The notes beneath the pieces are model-generated. The model was not told where the DNA came from and did no database searches. It worked only from the letters and a program-made list of their open reading frames with translations. Position numbers and translations under genes: made by a program. 34,989 nt of DNA from CAZJWR01 sp964549765 (GTDB taxonomy: Bacteria > Zixibacteria > MSB-5A5 > GN15 > JAAZOE01): positions 1 through 34,989 of the forward strand of contig CAZJWR010000041.1 of the NCBI GenBank assembly GCA_964549765.1, given 5' to 3'. Below, one piece after another: positions 16,168 through 22,726 of the stretch (positions are counted from its first letter, which is position 1; every line of letters begins with the position of its first letter).

Positions 16168-16195
16168 CGTGACACATTCTGCGGAATGCGTCACG
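16168..16195. repeat. Second hairpin between convergent genes
   Basis: CGTGAC-A-CATTC and GAATG-C-GTCACG pair as 11 of 12 base pairs around a TGCG tetraloop. There is no T-tract. It may be an accessory terminator or a structured 3' RNA end. Confidence 0.4.
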
Positions 16196-16235
16196 GCATG
16201 ACACGGGTCACAGGGCAGGAGGAGGATTTCACATT

Positions 16236-16457
16236 TTAGTGGCTCGCGGTGGCGAGTCCCCAGCGGCGCTGAATGGCTTTCCACTGCAGGGCCTGGTACA
16301 CGGCCGAGATGCCCACGACGATATATATCACCCGACTCAGGGCGCTCATACTGCCGAGAATTGTCGCCACCAAATCGAAATTGAACAGACCCACCAAGCC
16401 CCAATTAAGGCCGCCGACTACCAGCAGCGTCGCAAATAGAACGTCCATCGATTTCAT
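16236..16457 (-). CDS. DUF378 small membrane protein (copy 1)
   Basis: A 73-residue protein of the DUF378 family, with two membrane helices: about 8-28 (ATLLVVGGLNWGLVGLFNFDLV) and about 38-58 (ALSRVIYIVVGISAVYQAL). The GGLNWGLVG and SALSRVIYIVVG motifs are diagnostic; the function of the family is unknown. The ATG at 16457 has AAAGGA about 10 bases upstream; an in-frame TTG lies six bases further up. A close paralogue lies at 22188-22415, and the two flank the light-response operon. Its promoter region is shared with the CarH-like regulator and contains repeat elements. Confidence 0.88.
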   Translation of the reverse strand: MKSMDVLFATLLVVGGLNWGLVGLFNFDLVATILGSMSALSRVIYIVVGISAVYQALQWKAIQRRWGLATASH

Positions 16458-16521
16458 TTTCAATATCCTTTCGGTCTTCTATTTCATTTTCTAAAATTCT
16501 GAACAAAAATCACCTAATATT

Positions 16522-16543
16522 TGTTCCATAAATGTCTAAATAA
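16522..16543 (-). promoter_or_regulatory. Second CarH-type repeat pair, inverse orientation
   Basis: TGTTCCATAAA and TGTCTAAATAA are consecutive 11-base units. On the minus strand they contain GGAACA and TTAGACA, the same ACA spacing seen in the repeats next to the regulator start. They lie 65-86 bases upstream of the DUF378 start codon, so that gene might share the regulator. Confidence 0.35.
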
Positions 16544-16556
16544 TATCGATTATTTA
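16537..16556. promoter_or_regulatory. AT-rich 8-bp inverted repeat
   Basis: TAAATAAT and ATTATTTA are perfect inverted arms around ATCG, in the divergent promoter region between DUF378 and the CarH-like gene. It may be an operator, or a melting-prone site; it partly overlaps the 11-base repeat pair. Confidence 0.4.
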
Positions 16557-16692
16557 TAGGTTCCATTGACGCCGAATCGGGATATTCTTGCTAACTAATT
16601 AATATATAATGTATTATGCAAAATCGTAGTATCTGCCATTCACAAATGTCGCATAAAATGTGAACCTTTTGCCGTTTTTTATGTTATTTAAG

Positions 16693-16725
16693 TTAGACAA
16701 AATATTAAAAGGTACTGGACAATAC
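16693..16725 (+). promoter_or_regulatory. Triple 11-bp direct repeat, candidate CarH/LitR operator
   Basis: Three consecutive 11-base units, TTAGACAAAAT / ATTAAAAGGTA / CTGGACAATAC, run up to one base before the ATG at 16727. Each has T at position 2 and, in units 1 and 3, ACA at positions 5-7 (AAA in unit 2). CarH is known to bind head-to-tail 11-bp repeats of this kind as a tetramer, so this is a candidate site of light-relieved autorepression. Confidence 0.6.
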
Positions 16726-16726
16726 T

Positions 16727-17674
16727 ATGAAACATCGGCATACAATAAAGGCGGTCGCGCTGAAAACAGGCCTCTCGCCGCACGTGATTCGGGTATGGGA
16801 GCGACGTTACAAAGCGGTTGAACCCTTCCGGTCGGAAACCAACCGTCGTTTGTATTCCGACGAGGATATCGAGCGTTTATATTTATTGCGAAAGGCGACC
16901 CAGGCCGGCGAAAGCATCGGCCAGATTGCGGACCTTTCCACGATTGAACTGCGCAAACTGGTTAACTCCGGGATAACCCAATCCTCAACTGAGGTCAGGG
17001 AAAATGCCGGAAGCGGCCAGACGAAAAGTCCCGAGTATTACTTAGAGACTTGCCTCGAAGCGGTCAGCCGGCTCGACGCTGACGAATTGGAATATCATTT
17101 ACTGCAGGCATCGAGCGACCTTAGTCGACCAATTCTCCTTGAGCAGGTGCTGGAGCCACTCATGTATAGAATCGGCGACATGTGGCGCGAAGGTGAGCTG
17201 ACCACGGTGCATGAGCATCTGGCGTCGGCCGTCGTCCGTTCTTTTCTGGGCGGAATACTGCAGTCCGAGCATACGCCGGAAGCGGCCCCCATTCTCATCG
17301 CCACCACCCCGATCGGGCAGCTGCATGAATTCGGCGCCCTCATGGCGGCCATAGCGGCGTCATCGGTCGGCTGGCGGGTTATTTATTTGGGGCCGAACAG
17401 CCCCGCCGAGGATATTGCGCGGGCGGCTCGGCAAAGCCGGGCACGGGCGGTGGCTCTCAGCGTCATCCATCCCGCCGACGATCCTCATGTCGGGCAGGAA
17501 ATTGTGAAGCTAAACCGTCTTCTGGACAGCGCTATACCGTTGTTTATCGGCGGTCGCGGCGCCGCCGGATATCGGGATGCCTTGGATTTGACCGGTGCCG
17601 TGCTGGTAACCGACTTGAGTCATTTCCAAAGCAAATTGGAATCCATCCAGTTGAGCCGGCGGGTGAGCGAATAG
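16727..17674 (+). CDS. carH: CarH/LitR-like B12-dependent MerR photoreceptor-repressor
   Basis: A 315-residue protein. Residues 4-72 are a MerR-type winged helix (HTIKAVALKTGLSPHVIRVWERRYKAVEP). A helical bundle follows with the W-x9-EH motif (Trp153, Glu163-His164) that caps the upper face of adenosylcobalamin in CarH. The Rossmann-type B12-binding domain starts near 180, with His200 in QLHEFG as the expected lower cobalt ligand and GGRGAAGY near the end. In known CarH proteins the tetramer represses in the dark and light breaks the Co-C bond, releasing DNA. It is first in an operon with photolyase and three associated genes. The direct repeats next to its start support autoregulation. Confidence 0.9.
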   Translation: MKHRHTIKAVALKTGLSPHVIRVWERRYKAVEPFRSETNRRLYSDEDIERLYLLRKATQAGESIGQIADLSTIELRKLVNSGITQSSTEVRENAGSGQTKSPEYYLETCLEAVSRLDADELEYHLLQASSDLSRPILLEQVLEPLMYRIGDMWREGELTTVHEHLASAVVRSFLGGILQSEHTPEAAPILIATTPIGQLHEFGALMAAIAASSVGWRVIYLGPNSPAEDIARAARQSRARAVALSVIHPADDPHVGQEIVKLNRLLDSAIPLFIGGRGAAGYRDALDLTGAVLVTDLSHFQSKLESIQLSRRVSE

Positions 17675-17724
17675 ACTTCCGGCAGTTCCCTGAAATTGCA
17701 TTGTGAACCCTGAAGGATAATCAT

Positions 17725-19107
17725 ATGTCCGGCGATTTGTACATCGATCTAAAACGAGTAACGACCCTTTCCGAAGGACGGGATCGAAACGGTCCGGTGG
17801 TTTATTGGATGAGCCGAGACCAACGGGTCAATGACAATTGGGCCCTGTTGTATGCCGCCGATACGGCGTCCGCCAAGAAGGTCCCGCTGGCGGTAGTTTT
17901 CTGTCTCGTTCCGACATTTTTGGACGCAACTATCCGCCAGTATGAATTCATGCTGGATGGACTCACAGAGGTACAGAAGAAGCTCACCCGTAAGAAAATC
18001 CCCTTTTATCTTCTCACGGGAACGCCCGAAAAAGAAATTACGCGATTCGTGAAACGGCACGCTATTTCGGTGCTGGTGACCGATTTTTCCCCGTTGAGGA
18101 TCAATAGGCAATGGAAGACCAACGTCGCCAAAGCCGTCAAAATTCCTATCCATGAAGTCGACGCGCATAATATCGTCCCCTGTCGCGAGGTTTCGAACAA
18201 ACAGGAATACGGAGCCTATACGATTCGACCTAAAATCGGTCGACTGTTGCCTCGATACCTGATCGAATTCCCGGCGCTGAAGACGCACTCGGTTCCGTGG
18301 CCCGAAGAGCCGCCGCCAATAGATTGGGATCGCGCCCGGAGATCGCTGAAGGTCGCCACGGATCGGACCGCTTTGCCGATGCCTGCCGCCGGTGAAGCCG
18401 CCGCGATGGAATGCCTGGACAAATTCATAGCGATTCGACTTTCACAGTATCATGAAAAAAGTAACGACCCCAACGCCGGGGCGCAATCCGGTCTATCGCC
18501 ATATCTCCATTTTGGTCACATATCCGCTCAGCGAGTAACCTTCGAAATCCAAAAGCATGACGCCGATATCAAATCGCAGGAGGCGTTCCTCGAACAATTG
18601 ATCGTCCGACGGGAATTGTCCGACAATTTTTGCCTGCATAATTCCCGGTATGATTCGTTCGACGGTTTTCCCGACTGGGCCCAAAAGACACTCAACGATC
18701 ATCGCCGCGACTTTCGTCCGTATATATATCGTCGGAGCGATTTGGAGGATGCTCATACCCATGACGATTTATGGAATGCGGCGCAGACGGAAATCGTGCT
18801 GACGGGCACAATGCACGGATATATGCGGATGTACTGGGCCAAGAAAATTCTGGAATGGTCGGTGTCGCCCGAGGAGGCGATGGCGGATGCGATTTATCTC
18901 AATGACGCCTTTCAACTCGACGGCCGCGACCCCAACGGCTACGCCGGTATCGCCTGGAGTATCGGCGGCGTGCACGATCGGGCGTGGAGTGAGCGCGATA
19001 TTTTCGGCAAGATCCGGTATATGAGCTATGACGGCTGTCGCCGCAAATTCGACGTGGCGGCCTATATCGAACGCATCGCCGGGTTGGCGCGGGGAAAGCG
19101 AACATGA
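17725..19107 (+). CDS. phr: Class II CPD photolyase
   Basis: A 460-residue flavoenzyme that repairs cyclobutane pyrimidine dimers using blue light and reduced FAD. Class II markers are clear: WMSRDQRVNDNWALLYA near the N-terminus, QSGLSPYLHFGHIS, the VRRELSDNFCLHN segment, THDDLWNAAQ, MRMYWAKKILEW and LDGRDPNGYAGIAWSIGGVHDRAW. It starts 50 bases after the CarH-like gene, and its stop overlaps the next start by 4 bases (ATGA), so translation is probably coupled. Placement behind a B12 photoreceptor suggests that it is induced by light. Confidence 0.97.
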   Translation: MSGDLYIDLKRVTTLSEGRDRNGPVVYWMSRDQRVNDNWALLYAADTASAKKVPLAVVFCLVPTFLDATIRQYEFMLDGLTEVQKKLTRKKIPFYLLTGTPEKEITRFVKRHAISVLVTDFSPLRINRQWKTNVAKAVKIPIHEVDAHNIVPCREVSNKQEYGAYTIRPKIGRLLPRYLIEFPALKTHSVPWPEEPPPIDWDRARRSLKVATDRTALPMPAAGEAAAMECLDKFIAIRLSQYHEKSNDPNAGAQSGLSPYLHFGHISAQRVTFEIQKHDADIKSQEAFLEQLIVRRELSDNFCLHNSRYDSFDGFPDWAQKTLNDHRRDFRPYIYRRSDLEDAHTHDDLWNAAQTEIVLTGTMHGYMRMYWAKKILEWSVSPEEAMADAIYLNDAFQLDGRDPNGYAGIAWSIGGVHDRAWSERDIFGKIRYMSYDGCRRKFDVAAYIERIAGLARGKRT

Positions 19108-19598
19108 AACGCTATACTCTGGAAAGAAAACAAATGATCTTCAGGCCCAGGGCGGAGGTGTTTTCATTTTTCGAAAAGCCCGAAAACCTGGCAATGATCA
19201 CGCCGCCTTCGATGCGGTTCGAAATCCTGACACCGGGTCCGATCAAGATGGCGACCGGAACGCTGATCGATTACGTCATCCGTATATTTGGCTTCCGGCG
19301 GCGATGGACGACTCTGATTTTGATGTACGATCCGCCGCACGAATTCATCGATGTCCAGCTTCGCGGGCCATATGTGTTCTGGCGGCATACGCATTATTTT
19401 GACGACGTACCCGGTGGAACCCGTGTTGTCGATCGCGTGGAATATATCGTGCCGTATGGGTTGTTCGGACGCCTGATACACGCCATTTTAATAAGACGAC
19501 AATTGAATCATATTTTCGATTTTCGGAGTCGGAAGATTGGCGAGATTCTCGCGGGCGAGCGGAACTCACAACCGAACCCGGCATACGAAAAAGGATAA
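19104..19598 (+). CDS. SRPBCC (START-like) ligand-binding protein
   Basis: A 164-residue protein with the helix-grip features of SRPBCC polyketide-cyclase/dehydrase-like proteins: an initial strand with PRAEVFSFFEKPENLAMITPP, MRFEILTPGPIKMATGTLIDY, a DPPHEFIDVQLRGPYVFWRHTHYF core, GTRVVDRVEYIVPYG, and a long C-terminal helix. These bind hydrophobic ligands; the ligand here is unknown. It overlaps phr by 4 bases and lies 3 bases before the SDR gene. The same gene set occurs around LitR/CarH regulators in other bacteria, to my knowledge, without a settled biochemical role. Confidence 0.85.
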   Translation: MKRYTLERKQMIFRPRAEVFSFFEKPENLAMITPPSMRFEILTPGPIKMATGTLIDYVIRIFGFRRRWTTLILMYDPPHEFIDVQLRGPYVFWRHTHYFDDVPGGTRVVDRVEYIVPYGLFGRLIHAILIRRQLNHIFDFRSRKIGEILAGERNSQPNPAYEKG

Positions 19599-19601
19599 CT
19601 G

Positions 19602-21047
19602 ATGGCGTCGGTGCTGATTTTGGGAGCGACCGGTTATGTCGGAAGTCATTTGACCCGATGGCTGGTCGCCCGGGGTCATATTGTTCGCTGCCTCGTGCGA
19701 GACAGGGCAAGGGCGCAGACGTCCAGACTTGAACATGCGGAATTAATCGAGGGTGACGCTCTCAGACCGGATACTTTCGGCGCGGCGTTCGAGAATATCG
19801 ATGCTGTCTATTATCTGATCCACTCCATGGCAGCCGGCGAAGGCGCTTTTGAAGAGCTTGACCGGCAGGCAGCGCAGAATGTCGCGCAGGCGGCCCGAGC
19901 CGCCCGGGTCGGACGGATAATTTATCTCGGCGGTTTGGGCCGCCGGGGCGGCGATCAATCCCCGCATCTTCGCAGCCGCCATCAGGTGGCCGATATTCTC
20001 CGGACCTCGGACGTCCCCGTGACCGAATTCCGCGCCGCGGTCGTGGCCGGTTCCGGAGGGATATCGTTCGAAATGGTGCATCATCTTGTCAATCGCCTGC
20101 CGTTTATGATCTGCCCGCGCTGGGTCGATATCAAAACGCAGCCGATCGCACTCGAAGACGTGCTGCGTTATCTCGGTGAATGTCTCGAAAAGCCGGAAAC
20201 GGTGGGACGGATCATCGATATCGGCGGCCCTCAGGTGCTGACCTATCGGGACATGATGGTGATCGTAGCGCGGGTGCTTGGTCTGCGGCGTTTTCTCGTG
20301 CGAGTGCCGGTTCTGACGCCGCGTCTGTCGTCATATTGGCTCAAGCTGGTAACGCCGCTGCCGGTCGCGACCGCACGAGCCTTGATAGAAAGTGTCCGCT
20401 CGGAGACCGTTTGCGAAAATGACCTGGCGCAGAAATATTTCGGTTTCTCCACCGAGTCGTTCGAATTCGCCGCCCGAAGGGCGCTCGCGCCGGTTCGCGC
20501 CGAAAATCCCACGCCGATTGATCCCGCGTCAGACGCCGCGGATAGCATCATCGATCCCACGCATTTCAAGACCGACCGGCGGGTGGTTGATGTTGCCGCT
20601 CAGAGCGGTGCGCTTTTCGGCGTCGTGTCTGCTATCGGCGGCGATACCGGCTGGTATTACGCGGATTGGCTATGGAAGCTTCGCGGCGCCATAGATCGAG
20701 TGCTGGGGGGTATCGGATTGCGGAAGGGTCGCGGGCACCCTGTTGAAATCGTTGTCGGCGACACCGTTGATTTTTGGCAGGTGGCGGGTTATGATCCCGG
20801 AAGGCGGCTGTTGCTACAAGCCGAGATGAACGTTTGGGGAAAGGCCTGGCTGGAATTCGCGGCGGAGCCGACGTCGGATAGTTCCTCGCGCCTGACTCAG
20901 ACGGCCTGGTATTATCCGCGCGGGTTGTTTGGTCTTATCTACTGGTATGCTGTCCTGCCGATACATGTGATCGTATTCAGAAATATGGCGGCGGCCATCG
21001 CCCGGCGTGCGGAAAACGTCGATCAAGATAAGCCGGGCCTTGAATAA
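19602..21047 (+). CDS. SDR-type NAD(P)-binding protein with DUF2867 domain
   Basis: A 481-residue fusion. Residues 1-300 are an atypical/extended SDR Rossmann domain with GATGYVGSHLTRWL (NAD(P)-binding), YYLIHSM and IIYLGGLG. Residues about 325-475 are a DUF2867-like domain (GDTGWYYADWLWKLRGAIDRVLGGIGLRKGR and WYYPRGLFGLIYWYAVLPIH), which ends in a hydrophobic helix. The substrate is unknown. It starts 3 bases after the SRPBCC gene and ends 10 bases before the YbgA-like gene, so it is an integral member of the light operon. It may modify a lipid or quinone-like molecule, but this is a guess. Confidence 0.85.
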   Translation: MASVLILGATGYVGSHLTRWLVARGHIVRCLVRDRARAQTSRLEHAELIEGDALRPDTFGAAFENIDAVYYLIHSMAAGEGAFEELDRQAAQNVAQAARAARVGRIIYLGGLGRRGGDQSPHLRSRHQVADILRTSDVPVTEFRAAVVAGSGGISFEMVHHLVNRLPFMICPRWVDIKTQPIALEDVLRYLGECLEKPETVGRIIDIGGPQVLTYRDMMVIVARVLGLRRFLVRVPVLTPRLSSYWLKLVTPLPVATARALIESVRSETVCENDLAQKYFGFSTESFEFAARRALAPVRAENPTPIDPASDAADSIIDPTHFKTDRRVVDVAAQSGALFGVVSAIGGDTGWYYADWLWKLRGAIDRVLGGIGLRKGRGHPVEIVVGDTVDFWQVAGYDPGRRLLLQAEMNVWGKAWLEFAAEPTSDSSSRLTQTAWYYPRGLFGLIYWYAVLPIHVIVFRNMAAAIARRAENVDQDKPGLE

Positions 21048-21057
21048 AGGGAAAAGC

Positions 21058-22029
21058 ATGAAGCTTCGAGAAGAATACGCCGACAATCCCGTCCGGATTG
21101 GGATCAGCACCTGTCTGCTGGGACAGAAGGTCCGTTTCGACGCCGGTCATAAGCGCGACCGGTATATCACCGATATATTGGGGCAATTTTTTCAATTCGT
21201 GCCGGTCTGTCCCGAGTTGGAGGTCGGCATGGGCGTCCCGCGTGAGGCGGTGCGGCTCGAAGGTTCGCCGGATAATCCGCGCATGGTCGGGAATAAAACG
21301 GACGCCGATTGGACCGATCGCATGAATGTCTACAGCCAGAAACGCGTCGCTGCGCGCGATCTCCAAAACCTGAGCGGCTATATTCTGAAGAAAGATTCTC
21401 CAAGTTGCGGTATGGAACGGGTCAAGGTCTACGGCGAGTCCGGCATGCCGCAAAAATCAGGGCGCGGGCTGTATGCGTCGTATCTGCTCCGTCAATTCCC
21501 GCTTTTGCCGATCGAGGAGGAAGGGCGCCTGAACGACGCCGCCATCCGGGAGAATTTCATCGAACGGGTTTTCGCCTATCACAATCTGCAGGAATTATTC
21601 AAGGGACGATTCAGCCCGGGGAAAATCGTCCGCTTCCACACGATCAACAAATACCTTCTTCTCTCGCACAGCCCCAGACATTATCGGGAGCTCGGAGCGC
21701 TGGTCGCGGCGGTCAAAAGGCATACCGCCGAATCTTTCCGCGAAGTCTATTCCCGCCTGTCTATGGACGCAATGGCCGTCAAAGCCACTGCCCGCAAGAA
21801 TGTCAACGTCCTGCAGCATATCCTCGGCTTCATGAAGAACGATCTGCCCGCCGATGACAAGAAATACATCCTCGGTATCATCGAGGATTACCGGCAGGGT
21901 TTGGTGCCGCTGGTGGTTCCAATCACTCTTATCAAAAATTTCATCCGCAAGTATGATATCACCTACATCGCCGATCAGACCTATCTCAATCCTCATCCCA
22001 AACAGCTGATGCTTCGGAATCACGTGTGA
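21058..22029 (+). CDS. ybgA: YbgA-like DUF523-DUF1722 protein
   Basis: A 323-residue protein with DUF523 (about 10-155) and DUF1722 (about 185-310), the YbgA arrangement. DUF523 shows conserved cysteines in STCLLGQKVRFDAGHKRD, CPELEVGMGVPRE and KKDSPSCGMERVKVY; DUF1722 shows FHTINKYLLLSHSP and LVPLVVPITLI. In E. coli ybgA precedes phr, so the link with photolyase recurs here. The cysteines could bind an iron-sulfur cluster or other metal. The ATG at 21058 follows AAAGGG; an upstream start at 21007 would overlap the SDR gene. It is the last gene of the operon, before a terminator. Confidence 0.88.
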   Translation: MKLREEYADNPVRIGISTCLLGQKVRFDAGHKRDRYITDILGQFFQFVPVCPELEVGMGVPREAVRLEGSPDNPRMVGNKTDADWTDRMNVYSQKRVAARDLQNLSGYILKKDSPSCGMERVKVYGESGMPQKSGRGLYASYLLRQFPLLPIEEEGRLNDAAIRENFIERVFAYHNLQELFKGRFSPGKIVRFHTINKYLLLSHSPRHYRELGALVAAVKRHTAESFREVYSRLSMDAMAVKATARKNVNVLQHILGFMKNDLPADDKKYILGIIEDYRQGLVPLVVPITLIKNFIRKYDITYIADQTYLNPHPKQLMLRNHV

Positions 22030-22112
22030 CCATCGTCGATCCGATATTACAGGTTCTGGAAAATCGACGATTCGCCGAGAAGCTGAACCCGGCCGTATTT
22101 AATCAACATAGA

Positions 22113-22141
22113 AACGGGGAAACCATAGCGGTTTCCCCGTT
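22113..22141. terminator. Terminator hairpin after the light operon
   Basis: AACGGGGAAACC / GGTTTCCCCGTT is a perfect 12-bp stem with an ATAGC loop, between the convergent ybgA-like and DUF378 genes. The T-tract is weak on both sides. Confidence 0.7.
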
Positions 22142-22187
22142 CGGGGCTACTGATAACCGGACTAGAAGGATTTGGACGTAACCAGCG

Positions 22188-22415
22188 CTATGTTGTCGCC
22201 GGCGGTCGCGATGATCCCCATCGCTTCTGAATCGCGCCCCAGAAGAATATCTGGTACAGCGCCGATAGACCCACCAGAATATAAATGATGCGGCTCAACG
22301 CACTCATGGCGCCGAAAATGGCCCCGACCAGATTAAAATCGAAAATGCCGACTAATCCCCAATTGAGGCCGCCGATGATGACCAGAATGGCGGCTATGAC
22401 ATCGAGCGTCTTCAT
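22188..22415 (-). CDS. DUF378 small membrane protein (copy 2)
   Basis: A 75-residue paralogue of the protein at 16236-16457, sharing GGLNWGLVG, the FNLVGAIFGAMSALSRIIYILVG segment and an ending with AIQKRWG. Two membrane helices are predicted; function unknown. The ATG at 22415 has AAGGAGGAG about 6 bases upstream, which decides the start against an upstream in-frame codon at 22517. It has a different promoter region from copy 1. Confidence 0.9.
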   Translation of the reverse strand: MKTLDVIAAILVIIGGLNWGLVGIFDFNLVGAIFGAMSALSRIIYILVGLSALYQIFFWGAIQKRWGSSRPPATT

Positions 22416-22726
22416 TTGCTCCTCCTTTCGTATCAAGCTTGACGGTACGCCTTCCCTGGCGACGGGAGCCATGCCGTCCGTTTCGCGCGGGGCATGCGTC
22501 GAATTATGCAGCCGCATGGCCGCCGCCGTCCCTTTTCCGCCGACCCTTAGGTTGTCCTGATGAATAATCGCGCCATGCTTATGACCGTTGTCTAATGTCC
22601 GACAAGTCGGTTATTATGGCCGAATAATACCCAAAATGTTTTATGCGATGCAATAAAAAAATCGTGAGGAGGCAACACGGGAAATATCGGTATTGAAATG
22701 GCAACCGCCGCTTCGCCGGACAAGCG
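22416..22726. other. Gene-free region between DUF378 and mfd
   Basis: A 311-base interval with no credible gene. It contains a CCGAC-AA-GTCGG hairpin (22599-22610) and, right after it, a TTATT / AATAA stem (22611-22627). A GAGGAGG near 22665-22675 precedes only a 30-codon frame that runs into mfd on the opposite strand, which I do not call. The region holds the mfd 3' end and the DUF378 promoter. Confidence 0.4.
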
